From: Neoscytalidium dimidiatum
Lineage: Eukaryota > Ascomycota > Dothideomycetes > Botryosphaeriales > Botryosphaeriaceae
Assembly (NCBI GenBank): GCA_037367355.1
Contig: CM074698.1
Span: forward strand, 1,922,001-1,986,000
Direction of reading: 5' to 3'
DNA length: 64,000 bases
The notes under the pieces are model-generated. The model had not been told where the DNA came from, did no database searches, and was given only the letters and a program-made list of their open reading frames with translations. Each line of letters opens with the position of its first letter. The stretch's first letter is position 1. This document shows positions 47,073 to 58,685 of this stretch, in pieces. The translations under genes and the position numbers were made by a program.

Positions 47073-48905
47073 TTACTGTTCCCTGTCCCTCTTGCTTCGC
47101 CCAATGACGTTCACATGCTCAGCACTGCTCTTACCTTCCTTCACAGCCTCTACCACCTTGTTCACCTCGCCAACCGTTGCATCCTTCCCGTCGAACAGCA
47201 TGGCCACTGCCTCCAAACTTGGACCTTTCGTTTCAATGAAGAATATGTATACCACCACAAACTCAACCGCAATCCACGCGACGTAGAACCAGTAAAACTT
47301 CCAGTCAAAAGCGTCCAAACCCAGTGGATTAACATACGTGTTGAATGCACCCGCTGCTCCCGTCAGCAACCAGAACAGCGCGATGCCCTTGGCTCTGAGT
47401 GTATACGGCAGCACCTCTACTACGTACACCATCATAGCTCCAGTCCATCCAAGATTGTGTACTCCACTGTACAGGTAAATGAATGCGACCGATGCATACG
47501 ACGATGATTTCGACCCGGACCAGTTTTTGCCTTTCTCGACGAACACTATCTTCTGTCAATAACTTTCCCCGCAAGGTCAGATCAAGTTGCACTTACAGCC
47601 AGTACAAATGGTGATCAGCGTAAAGACAACCCACATCAACGCCATGCTCCACAGTAACAATGGTCTTCGTCCCACCCGCTCTGGTAGAAAGGCGAATGCG
47701 ACGCTGCAGGCCAAGCTGAACATTTGGCTTGTTGCTGTGATCAAAGTTTGCTGTAGCTCTGTCGTAATACCAGCTGAGTTAAGCATCGAGTGCAGATAAT
47801 AGCTCACAAGCCCGTTCCCAGACCATTGCTTACAGATTCCGCACCAGATCATGATAAAGCTGCGCCAGCGGTTGCCCGGTGTGCGCCAGAGCTCGCTCCA
47901 TCGCGTCTGCCTTGCCGCGATTTCCATCTCTATGGTCGAGCATATCTCGTTGAACTCGTACTGCACCACGGGGTCTTCACGGTCACCATTTGCGTGGTAA
48001 TGCGCGAGAATCTCGAGCGCTTTCTCGTTGCGGCCTTTGCTCACTAGCCATCTCGGTGACTCCGGCAAGAACAATATTCCCGCCGCCTGGAAGACGGACG
48101 GTAGTGCTTGGAAGACGGAAGGGATGCGCCATGACCTTCAAGATGTCAGTAAAGGGTGTAAGAGCGTGGTCTAGTCTTACCATGTGCTGCTCATCCGAAA
48201 GCTTCCAAAGGTAATCCATGCTGCCACAATAGCCCCAGTGCTATATTGCGTGTTTGACATCGCTGTGGCTGTGGCTCGATGACTCGGATATGCCAGCTCG
48301 GCCATTAGCACTGGTCCGATAGCTCCGACAATGACTCCACCTATCCCCAGTAGCAACCGACCGACGACGAACATGCCGGCTATTATTCGTCAATATTCAG
48401 TTAAAAAAAAAAAAAAAAAGGCCCGGAAGAATTACCATTGATCGCGCCTGTGGTAAGGGCGGTGCCAACGATACAGACACTGGACCCAAGGAACATAGCT
48501 GTTCTCCTTCCCCAACCGTCGGAAAATAACGTGATGAAGAATACTCCAAGGATATTTCCAATCCAGTAAGATGCGCTCAATATCCCCAGGAGACTCCCCT
48601 TCGGATGATGGAATTCTACGAAAATGAACACACATCAGTATTTTGGGCATTCCTTTATGTCTTTGACAAGCACTGCAGTCAATCGTAGCAAATGACTCAC
48701 CATTCTGCCAGGTTTTCAATTGCTGTACGTTGTTGATCAAGCTTGCATCGTATCCTTGGACGTATTCGGACATAAGAGGAACGAATAGCAGGAGATTCAA
48801 TTTCAGTAATCCACGGTCGTTCCACCAGTGGCCTGTTTTGTTGTCCAAAGGCGTCGTGGCAGCAAGAGCCTGCCGGTCAGACTGCGCAATCTTGTGGGTA
48901 TGCAT
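47073..48905 (-). CDS. MFS sugar transporter
   Basis: Five exons: 48905-48701, 48615-48436, 48379-48181, 48135-47597 and 47545-47073, for 531 residues. It belongs to the major facilitator sugar porter family. Visible are QGYDASLINNVQ in TM1, DGWGRRTAMFLG and GRLLLGIGG in the first half, PESPRWLVSKGR before the central loop, PERVGRRPLLLWSM mirroring the first repeat, EVLPYTLRAKGIALFW, and FIETKGPSLEAVAMLFDG at the end. The subgroup looks like fungal lactose/hexose permeases; the substrate cannot be read. The third exon follows an intron with a T17 tract. The last acceptor (GATAG) is the only one that avoids a stop. The gene shares a 569-base divergent promoter with the BNR_4 gene. Confidence 0.9.
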
Positions 48906-49474
48906 CTCGCGTCAAAAGCTGCACATGCCAAATTCTCGATGGAGAAAACTGAAGGTAAAATGTCTGACTCGGGGGGCTTCATTCTAAGGAAGCTTATTCT
49001 GCTGTCAAGCAACAACGAGGCCGGCATGGCAAACCGCTTCTGAATCCTACGACATTGCTTTTTCCACGTCAATAGCAAGGAGCGAGGTGCAAACGGTGCC
49101 ACGCCGCATGCGCGATACCATTTGCAAGAACAACCCCGCAATATGCGCGCCATAGCGGGAACAATATGGGGAAGGTTACAGCCGCCACGATTCCTCCGGG
49201 GTAGCTTCGCGTACAAGTGGGGGTCGACGATCAGCGTCATCATTAACAGTCTATCATATACCCTGCATTAGCCTCGCGGCATCTTCAGCCGAATCATGTC
49301 TGCTGATTGTTCCGTTGCTTCGCTTGCGACTTACGATGTCGCTACGAACAGGGGATTGCGTTATCGTCGGAGCGGGGAAGCATGTGAGAGTGATGGAATC
49401 GTTAATGGCTTACTTCCCCAAGCTTCGTGGCGCTGCACGCTCCACGCTGTTTAAGGGTTCAGTCCACTATCACA
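48906..49474. promoter_or_regulatory. Divergent promoter sugar transporter / BNR_4 gene
   Basis: 569 bases between outward-facing starts. No clear TATA box; no operator recognised. Shared control is inferred from orientation only. Confidence 0.35.
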
Positions 49475-51026
49475 ATGGCAATGGAGGGTCAACTCGCTGA
49501 CTTGCACCAGACTATCAGCGTCCTTGGCGATGACCCGCCGCGCACTCATCGCATCAATGCGAATTCTTTCCAACAGAATTCACTTATTACTGTGAACGGC
49601 TGGCAGTATGCGGCCTTCTACCAAAGCAAGGATAGGGCTGCGGATGGCAATGTCTGCTACCCTGTCCTTGCTCGGAGGATGCTGCGAAGCTGTCCGACAG
49701 GACCAGATGGCCACTGGGAGTGTTTGGTTTTCGACGACTACGAACAAACATCGGATGATGGGCATAATACTATCTCGATTGGTATTTGTATCGGCGATGG
49801 CACGATTCATCTCTCATATGACCACCACTGCGATCCGTAGGTTCCAGCGTCTTTAGAAGCCACTCAGCTGGAATTGACGTGATGCAGATTGAGGTATCGA
49901 TGTTCTGTCCAAGGCCTCGCTTCGAGGCCGCAAGACTTCGAATGGGAGAAGCACCATTTCTCACAGACTACCAACACTCTGCCTGGACTATCATTGTCAA
50001 AGATGATGGAGGACGTATCATACCCTCGATTTGTCAGCGTGGATCAAGATATGCTGTTGACCTATCGCATAGGACAGTAAGTAAACCGTCTTAGCACCTG
50101 AGGACAAAATAAGTATTCACTCTTAACCACAGAGCTGGGTGCGGCTCAGATATCCTTTACCGTTATTCCGCTACCAACCATTCGTACGTCTTCCTCGGCA
50201 TATGTCTTACTGGTGAGGGCAACTCCCCATATATCAACGGCCTTGACTACCGTGCTGGCTGTATCCACATCTCCTGGACCTACCGCAAATTCATCGAGTA
50301 TGAAGGCGCCAATGACCCCTCATCTACCGCTCACAAAACACAAGCTGGTCCAAATGGTCCAGAAAACAACTACAACCTCTGCTACATGTACAGCGAAGAT
50401 GGAGGTGTGAATTGGAATGACTCGGATGGGAGTAAAATAGCCGACCTGGGAAAGGGAGAGACCGTGTGGCCTACGACTGATGGCATTACTGTGTTCGACA
50501 TTCCCACAAATAGTGGAATTTTGAATCAAGAGGGGCAATGCGTAGCGCCTGACGGAGAGTTCCATGTCTTGAACAGAGAAAAGCATGAAAGTGTAGAGAC
50601 GTGGATGCTATATTCGAGACACCCGTCTGGTACGTTCATTCTTTCGAATATCTTGAAGAGCTTCGCCTCGTGGCTGATACCTGAATGCGTGTAGATCTAT
50701 GGAAGCGCAGCCCTATCAAAGGCTTCTTCCCTACCGAGACCGGTTCTAGAGGTAGCATCTGTGCTGACAGGGATAGTAACGTCTATGCCGTCCTCCCAGG
50801 GAACATAGACTCATCTCTCACTGTCTTGAAGGCTACGAAGGAGGAGGGATACCTAAGCTTTAAGACTATTTGGAGGCGGGATGGATTCGACGGCGAGCCG
50901 CTGGTGGACCAGGCTAGACTTGATGGGCAGAATATTCTTTCTATTTTCACGCGGACGGATAAAGAAGCCGACGGTAAACGCAAGATTGTGGTCATTGACA
51001 TCGACCTAGGGGAGCTTGCCTTGTAA
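49475..51026 (+). CDS. BNR_4 beta-propeller protein (possible polysaccharide lyase)
   Basis: Exons 49475-49836, 49888-50076, 50133-50629 and 50695-51026 encode 459 residues. The spacing of blade motifs (GWQYAAFYQSK, GDGTIHLSYDHH, YPRFVSVDQDMLLTYRIGQ, GCIHISWTYR, YMYSEDGGVNWNDSDG, EFHVLNREK) fits the BNR_4 (BNR repeat-containing family member) fold, a seven-bladed propeller. Several carbohydrate-active families, including some uronic-acid polysaccharide lyases, use this fold, so a role on acidic oligosaccharides is plausible but inferred. No signal peptide is found at this start or at the in-frame upstream ATG (49427), so the protein may be cytosolic and act on oligosaccharides imported by the divergent transporter. 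Confidence 0.75.
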
Positions 51027-51621
51027 GCCTTTTGGTATGGAATGGTGTAGTTGTGACGTAATGAATACGGTGGGCGTGCGCGACCTGGAACGTTGAACTT
51101 CCGTTGATAACTCCGCAACGAGGGAATACTTCGAACGCCAATTTCGCCTGCTTTTCTCTTCTCATTCGCATTTTCTCTGCAATCTTCGATGATGAGAATA
51201 TCCGGATCTCAAAAAATCCGTGCGATGCCTTTGACGGCACCCGCATCTGCATTACGCAAGAGCGGACCACGGCCACTTGCTACTCGTCCATTTTCAATGC
51301 GCTCAAAGCCAATTCTCGAGCAGCCCCGCACTGCGAACAGTGTTCCAATACTTTCCGCTTGTTCGAAGACCCAATTGTTGCTTTCCGAGGCCCACCCGTC
51401 AGTGCGAGGCTGCGGCTTCTCGACAAGCCCATTCTGCGTAAGTGACATCATCAATAACCTATGTCATCATGACCGGCAGCTGCGTTTGTAGCACATCGCA
51501 CTTTCCTCTTTGTTTAAAGACCTTCTCACTCCCTCGTCGAAGCAAGCAACTCAACTTCTACAGACACCTTCGACTGCGTTGAATAAACTGAAAGAAGCAG
51601 CACTGACCTCTCGACTTTAAG
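51027..51621. other. Intergenic between BNR_4 and SDR genes
   Basis: About 600 bases of terminator/promoter sequence. The final 120 bases are CT-rich, as in fungal promoters. Nothing else is recognised. Confidence 0.45.
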
Positions 51622-52601
51622 ATGGCTCCTCAAAACAACAATCAGGACTTCCAGCTCAGCGAGGTCTTCAATGTCAAAAACAAGGTTGCCCTCGTCACCG
51701 GCGGTGGCTCCGGCATTGGCCTGATGGTACGCAGCCTCACTTCGTATAAGTTCTGTCCAAGGCTAACGTGACTGCAGGCCACCCAAGCTCTTGCTGTCAA
51801 CGGAGCAAAGGTCTACATTGTCGGCCGTACCAAAGAAAAGTTGGATCAGGTCGTCAAGGTGTATGGCCAAGACATTCCGGGTGAGATCATCCCCATCGTT
51901 GGGGATGTGACGGATAAGGACGGCGTTCAGAAGCTCGCCAAGGAGATCGAATCGCGCGAGAAGTGCCTCTGCATCCTGATCAACAACGCCGGCATTGCAG
52001 CGCAGAAGACCACTCCGGATGGCGAAAACGCCGAAGAACTGAAGAAGAACCTCTTCGACCCGACTACGTGAGTTCTGTCTTCCTTGTCAGATTTGGAGCA
52101 TTGCTGACGTGCCGCAGTGTGGACGAATGGACGGACATCTACAGGACTAACGTTGTCGGCCCGTACCTGATGGCAACCGCTTTCCTCCCGCTCCTGCAGA
52201 AGGCAACGGAGGACCAGCACGGCTTCTCGGGAACCATCATCAACATCACGTCCATCAGTGGCATGATCAAGATCTCGCAGGGCCACTTCTCGTACAACGT
52301 CAGCAAGGGCGCTTTCATCCACCTCAACAAGATGCTCGTGTCGGAAATCGCCAAGGCCGGCTTGAAGATCCGCGTCAACTCGATCGCGCCCGGTGTCTTC
52401 CCGTCCGAGATGACGACGCAGGAGAGCGGCGAGGACCAGAAGAGTTGGATGCCGAAGGATGCGAAGGGCGGCTTGCCTGCGCAGAGGCCGGGCAATGATA
52501 GGGATATGGCGAGTGCGATTTTGTTCGCAGCGACCAACCAGTACTTGAACGGGCAGAACTTTGCTGTGGATGGCGGATATGTTACCCAGGTTGGCCAATA
52601 A
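51622..52601 (+). CDS. Short-chain dehydrogenase/reductase (RhlG-like)
   Basis: Three exons, 51622-51726, 51778-52067 and 52118-52601, give 292 residues. It is a classical SDR using NAD(P)H. The Rossmann glycine motif TGGGSGIG is at 26-33, NNAG follows the central strand, and the catalytic residues are Ser177/179 in ITSISG and Tyr191-x3-Lys195 (YNVSK). The C-terminal ASAILFAATNQYLNGQNFAVDGGY is typical. The overall pattern resembles fungal proteins labelled rhamnolipid-type 3-oxoacyl-ACP reductase (RhlG), a label that does not fix substrate. Its place beside a sugar transporter and a BNR_4 protein would also fit a sugar dehydrogenase. Confidence 0.9.
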
Positions 52602-53875
52602 GCTGACCAGGGTTGCTGGTTACTTGGTGGCAGCTCCAATCAGGAACGTCTGATACGAGTGATGACCAAAAACCCCCCATAGCATATGATAGGCGTTAGA
52701 GTGGTGAAAATTGTAAGGTTACCCGTCGAACAATGTGAAAAGCTCTTCAAAGCGCAAGTCAGTGGTGAAATATTACGGAAGATGTATCGCGTGGTTGGGG
52801 AACAGAAGTTGTAGCTAATTTGGAGGATGGCCCACAGTAGGAATACCCGGCGGCGGATAGCAAGATGGCACCTGGTTTAGGGTAAAGCAATATATCAATC
52901 TGATAGGAAGGCAACTGATTGAGAATCACGCACGTGTGCATGCGTCTTTTCCATGCTTCGCATATCCTTCGGAGGGGAGTTCAATGGCGCGGAAGTAGCA
53001 TCGATATCGCCAGCACACTTCGAAAGAGGACATCAACATGTCTTCTTCGAAGCAACGATACTGCACCTCACCATAAACCGCCTGAATCCTTCCGCAATTC
53101 GCCGGAACAGCAAGCGATGATAGAGGGGTTGCGCTAGGGATTCCAGAAGGTGGGCCCGCAGCCACGGCATTGGTTCAGAATCCGGCAGAATGGTCGACAT
53201 GCCGTTCAAGCTGCGTCGGCGTCCTCTTGCACAATGGCAGTTTCCGAGCTGGTGTTGAAAAAGAGGCGTTTGCATGCCGGCGAAGTCGGCGATCACGATA
53301 GAGGAGATGGCCGGGGTTCGCCGGCGGCCACCCAAACGAAACCCTTGATGGTGTGAAGGCGCGAAACCCTGATACGCGCCTCCCCCGGGCCGCGCGGGCG
53401 AAAGCGTGTGTTCTCCGCAGTGTCTGTGCCGCTGAATTCTGGGTCCGGTCCGCCCTTATCTGAACCCGCTACGATCGTCGCGGACAGCCCTTGTGTCCAT
53501 GCAAACGAAGGGGGAGGCGAGCGCAGGGGAGCAGAGATAGCTCACGCTACGGCGCAGGCAATAGCGGAAAGACCAAAGCACATCACCCTATCGCCTGCCA
53601 CGGGCCGCGAGAAAAGTAGCTGACACCCGGTGCTTTCGGCCCATCAGCAGCAGCCCTCAATTGTTCGGACGGCCATAAGGTCATACCGTTAGGTTTCGCT
53701 TTGTCGCGGACGCTCTCGCGCCCGCCGCCGTTGCATCCGAGCGCTTCGTTCGTTTCTCTCGCCATACTCAAAAGCGCGCCCGCGCGCCCTCTCCGCCTTT
53801 CCCGTTGCGCGAGCACACTCACCATACCCACCGCACGTCCTGTGTCAGTCGACCTCACGTCGACCTCTCTGAGCC
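52602..53875. other. Intergenic upstream of permease
   Basis: About 1.27 kb. Nothing is recognised beyond a GC-rich promoter-like stretch just before 53876. Confidence 0.4.
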
Positions 53876-55817
53876 ATGGCCGACGAGTCCAAGGTCGTCT
53901 CCGAGTCCTCCGCTAAGGGTCCCGCCGCCACCAAGACGCTGTCGGTGGAGACGCAGGATGCCGACCAGCTGCGACTTCAGCAGATGTAAGTCTTTTGAAG
54001 CAAGCGATGTCGATGGAAGCGATGCGGTTGCTGACAGGAAAACGCGACTCGGCAGGGGCCACGAGCAGGAGCTCAAGCGGCACTTTACTGTTTGGAGCTT
54101 GATCGGCTTAGCCTCCACTACGACCATTTCTTGGACCGGCTTGGGTCTCGGGTGAGCTTCGACCTCACGAATCAATTATTTTTTTTGTTGGTATTGTTCG
54201 ATTGGAAACAAGAGCTGATTGTATGTGTGCTTGAAGACTCATTACTGAGATCAACGCCGGCGGCCCCGGCGCTGTCATTTACGGCTTTGTTCTCGTATGG
54301 ATTTTGCAATGCTTCCTGGGCGCGTCCTTGGCTGAGTTCGTCTCGGCGTACCCCACGGAGGGCGGCATGGTACGTCATACTTGATCTCCATTCGAGGGTC
54401 GATAAGATGCTGATGAGAATAGTATCACTGGGTTGCGGCAATTGCACCGCGCAAGCACAGCGGCTTCCTGTCCTTCATCACGGGATGGTGGAGCGTCTGC
54501 GGATGGATCTTCACCACCGCGTCGACCAACCTCGTCTATGCTCAGAACTTCATGGCCCTCATCGCGCTGTATCGGAGTGATCTTGTCATCAAGGCTTGGA
54601 TGACTTTTGTGGTCTACCAGATCACTAACCTCGCCACTGCCAGCATTGTGCTGTTCGGCAACAAGATCATTCCTGCAATGAACAAGTTCTCCCGTAAGCA
54701 CATGATTGATTTTCCAACTCCTCACGACCATAGCTGATTACGATAGTGTTCTATCTCCAAATTGCTTGGTTCGTGATCATGGTCACCGTTGCGGCCACGG
54801 CACCAAGGCACAACGACGCCAAATTCGTCTTCAGGACGTGGATCAACAACACCGGCTGGGAGAACAATGTCATCTGCTTCATCACGTAAGTCCCAAAGCT
54901 AAGACCCTTTTCTATGCCACTTTCTGACCAGACCCAGCGGCCTCGTCAACCCCCTCTACTCCCTCGGCGGCCTCGACGGCATCACGCACATCACCGAAGA
55001 AATGCCCAACCCCTCGCGCAACGCGCCGCTCGCGCTCCTCTGCACGCTGACCATCGCCTTCGTCACCGGCCTCACCTACCTCATCACGCTCATGTTCTCG
55101 GTGCAAGACTACGCGGCGCTGGCCGACACGTCGACGGGGCTCCCCCTCGCCGAGCTCTTCCGGCAGGCGACGTCGTCCACCGGCGGGGCCTTCGCGCTCA
55201 TCTTCCTGCTCTGGATCGCGCTGGGGCCGTGCATGGTCGGCTCGCAGCTCAGCACCTCGCGCGTCGTGTGGGCGTTCGCGCGCGACGGCGGCCTGCCCGC
55301 GTCGCCCGCCCTCGCGCGCGTGTCGGCCCGCTTCCGGGTGCCGTTCAACGCGCAGCTGCTCGTCACGGCCGTCTGCGCCGCGCTCGGCTGCCTCTACCTC
55401 GGCTCCAGCACCGCGTTCAACGCCATGCTCGGCTCCGCCGTCACCGTCAACAACATCGCCTACTTCATCCCCATCCTGACCAACGTGCTGCAGGGCCGCA
55501 GGGTGCTCGTGCGGGGCAAGTTCCACATGGGCACGTGGAAGGGCATGCTGGTGAACGTGGTGACGCTGTGCTGGCTGGCGTTCGCGATCGTCTTCTTCTC
55601 GTTCCCGTACTATCAGCCGGTGAGCGCGGAGAACATGAATTATACGTGCGTCTGTGTGGGTGGGATTGGGTTCATTGCGCTGACGTGGTGGTTTGTGGAC
55701 GGGAAGAGGTTTGCGGAGCTGATGACGAAGGCGAAGGAGGACGAGGAGGCGAGGGAGGCGGCGGAGGCGGTGCTGAGGGGGCAGGTTGTGAAGGAGAAGA
55801 GTGAGGAGAGTGGATAG
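53876..55817 (+). CDS. APC-family amino acid / GABA / choline permease
   Basis: Six exons: 53876-53985, 54056-54151, 54237-54369, 54423-54693, 54747-54885 and 54938-55817, for 542 residues. It belongs to the amino acid/choline transporter group (yeast Hnm1, Uga4 and Bio5 relatives). The cytosolic N-terminus leads into LKRHFTVWSLIGLASTTTIS, then EINAGGPGAVIYGFVLVWIL, GASLAEFVSAYPTEGGMYHW, and the diagnostic GLVNPLYSLGGLDGITHITE and EEMPNPSRNAP. About twelve membrane helices are evident. The substrate is likely GABA, choline or another small amine, but it cannot be chosen from sequence alone. A 417-codon antisense frame over the last exon is a GC-bias shadow. Confidence 0.9.
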
Positions 55818-56886
55818 GGGGGGGGGGACTTTGAGGTTGGATACGAGAGGGTATGGAATGGTTTGTAGGAACGTTCTTTTGGAGGTTTTGGGTGGTGGTG
55901 GCGATGTTGGTTTGAATACCCCTTTGAGCAGTGTAGCCATGAGTCGAAATGCTGAATGAATTGTCATGAGGGATGGCTGGCCGCGACTGCGTGACTTGGC
56001 AAACTCAAATAAATGTTTGCTTTGAGACAGTTTCAGATGACTGCAGCAGTAGGGCTGTTTCCCTGTCACGGCTCGTGGAGAGGCGAAGTAGCTATTGAGA
56101 TGTAAGACTGCTCGGCACCCATGCAGTTTCACATCTACCCAACTGGTCCAGCTCCGTATGTACAATCGCTCTTACTACCGCGTTATCTTTAGCAAGCTGC
56201 TTGACGTGTTTGCCAACAGAAGAGCAAGGTTGACTCGCACCCGGCAACGACGGAAGCCCTCGCGCGTTGATCATGCGTCGTTGACGCTCTCCTACTACCC
56301 GGCGCGCCCAATCACCGAGGCTGAGCCGATATCGGGTCACATGGGCGGCCCGCAAGGTTAACTTCCCGAGGGACCCGGTTGAGCCTCTCTCTTCAGCCTC
56401 CAGTGCACCATGACTCTCCACAACCCACAAGTCCTCTTATCGACGCCACCAAGAGCGCCACATTCGGTCACTCGATCCTGTCCATCGGCGGTGAAGCAAG
56501 AAACGTAGCAGCAAAGAGCCGACAGAGCCCAGCTGTCGGCTGTTGACCGATATCACCGAGATGGCCGGCCCTGATAGGCTCCCCCGCAATTGCCAATGTC
56601 CTTGGCAGGAACACCGGTGCTCTTTGCCCTAGACGGCCTAGCCAGATATGCCACCCTCCGGCCGGGACTTAGCCCGGGTAGACGGACGCGGTTTGGTTTA
56701 CGGGCCATTGATATGCGAAGCGCGGCGCAAGCTTGGTCCCGGACGCTCTTTCATTGTAATCTGCAATATAAAGCTGCCCGCGCCGCTGACCGGGGTCCGG
56801 TGCGTGCGGCAGCTGGAATATTGGCCTCCTCCCGCCTTTTGGTCTCTTCGCTCCTCCGCGTCCGCCCAGCAATTGGTTCAGTCAAA
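55818..56886. other. Intergenic between permease and secreted protein
   Basis: About 1.07 kb. An in-frame ATG at 56590 could lengthen the downstream protein but would bury its signal peptide. A TATA box lies near the end. Confidence 0.45.
56767..56772 (+). promoter_or_regulatory. Candidate TATA box of secreted-protein gene
   Basis: TATAAA 115 bases upstream of the ATG at 56887, in the right place for a core promoter. It also argues against the earlier in-frame ATG at 56590. Confidence 0.5.
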
Positions 56887-58685
56887 ATGAGAGCGTCAAC
56901 GTCGCGTCGGGCCTTTACCTCGCTCCTCCTGCTTGTTGCTCAGCCATGTCTCTCCTCCTTTGTCTCGACGCTCCCGGCCGGCGCGCAGGACATGTTTAAC
57001 AAGTCCATGTCCTGGCTGGATACGCTTTACGATCCTGAGGCGTACTACCTGTACGACGTGTCCCAGGGCACCCAAACGTCGCTGAACCACGAGACCCGCG
57101 CATCAGCCTGGTATGCGATAGGTTTGCTTGCCAGGAATAACGGCAGCGATGTCGAGAGCGGTTTACAAATCATTCGGAACATCATCGCCGGCCAATTCAA
57201 GGACCCCAAGGACCAATGGTACGAATCTCCACTCCTGGGACCGAAGTAGACGTGGACTAACTTGTTGCAGGTACGGCGATTACCAGAAGTATCCTGAGGA
57301 GCCTACCGTGGGCACCGAACTTTATACCGCCGATATATACGATAGCTGGGACCCCAACTGGCGTGGCTTCATCGGCACGGCTTTCATCCAGGGTCTGGAA
57401 GACTTCTCGGAGCTGATTCCGCAGGATGTGCAGGATCTGATGCTCGAGTCGCTGCACAATAATACCGTCGGAGACAGCTACCGTGTGGGAGGCGTGGACG
57501 ACGACAACCTGTACCCCGCGTACAGCAACCCCTCCATCATGCGGGCCTTCGTCAGCGGCTGGACGGGCCGGAGGTTGGGCGAGGCCAACATGACGCAGGC
57601 GGGCGAGGACTATGCGTCCGAGATCGTGTCGCTCTTCAACCGCGCCAACACGCTTTCCGAGTTCAACAGCGGCACCTACGCTGGCGTCTCCATGTACGCG
57701 CTGTCGCTGTGGGCACGCTACATGCCCGAGGACTCGATCATGGGCAAGGAGGGCACGCGCATGCTGCAGGACACCTGGAACTCGGTCACAAGCTTGTACC
57801 ATGCTGGCATGAAGAATTCGGCCGGTCCCTGGGACCGCACCTACGGCTACGACATGAACCGCTACCTCAGCATCCTCGCCTTGCACATCTGGAACCTGGT
57901 CGGTCGCGAGGCCAGCCCGCTTATCGACAAGCCCTACGCCATGGGCCACTCCGGCGATTATGCTTATGCCCCGCTGATCGCCATCATGGCGCCTTTCCAC
58001 AACGAGATCGTGCCCGAAGATGCAGTTAAGCAACTCACCGTCTTCCCCGGCGAGCATATCGTCGAGACCAGCGCGTTTAGCCCGCCGTACGATGTCTACC
58101 CCCGTAATATCACCACCTGGCTCAGCGACAGCATCACCATCGGCGGCTCGACCTTCAACGAGACTCAGCTCGGTGGTCCGGCTCTGAACCCTAACACCTG
58201 GAGCCCTGCCGTCGTGCAATGGGATGCTGGTAACCAGGTTGGCTGGCTCAAGGTAAGTTGGGGATGTAGAACCTTTCCCAACCATTCACTGACGCTGGCA
58301 GTGGTACTCCACCGAGGCTTCCCTCATCGCGGACGTCTCGCCCGGCGTCCTCAACCTGACCTACCCCTACGGCAACAACACCTCCATCTTCTCCTTCATG
58401 GTCTCGACGTTCAAAGGCCACTGGAATGTCGCTTCGTGGGATGACGTCCAGGGCGTTCAAGTTAATGTCACTGGTAATGCCAATTTGACATACTCAGTGG
58501 AGTTCCACGGCGCATACGGAGGCGCTGGCTCGACTGTGAAGTGAGTACCCCCCTTCTGGTATAAGATGGTATTCAGATTCGCTGACAAGGCATGTAGTGA
58601 CTTCGAGTTCTGGAACTTTACCTACCTTATGCCTGAGGACTTCGAGGGTATCCCGAACTTGGCGTTGTCGTTCGATGTGGTATAA
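56887..58685 (+). CDS. Secreted protein of unknown function
   Basis: Exons 56887-57218, 57271-58252, 58302-58540 and 58598-58685 encode 546 residues. A signal peptide is clear (basic RASTSRR, then SLLLLVAQPCLSS). The mature part has many Asn-x-Ser/Thr sites. It begins with a helical region of the (alpha/alpha) barrel kind (LNHETRASAWYAIGLLARNN, EYNP-like DNLYPAYSNPSIMRAFVSGW, YAGVSMYALSLWARYMP, GYDMNRYLSILALHIWNL) and ends in a beta-rich domain (about 430-546). Helical-barrel plus beta-sandwich layouts are common in glycoside hydrolases and lyases acting on cell-wall sugars, but I cannot name a family or see a sure catalytic pair. It is probably extracellular. Confidence 0.82.

Noticed and set aside
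48403..48419. 17-base homopolymer that might suggest a retroposed tail
   Set aside because: It is a T tract (on the coding strand) inside the second intron of the sugar transporter, with normal exons on both sides.
49315..49430. VIVGAG Rossmann-like motif in a short plus frame upstream of the BNR_4 gene
   Set aside because: The following residues do not continue a FAD-binding fold and the frame is short; likely chance.
54912..56165. 417-codon minus-strand open frame
   Set aside because: It lies opposite the last permease exon, is Arg/His/Glu-biased, and mirrors the GC-rich third positions of the real gene.
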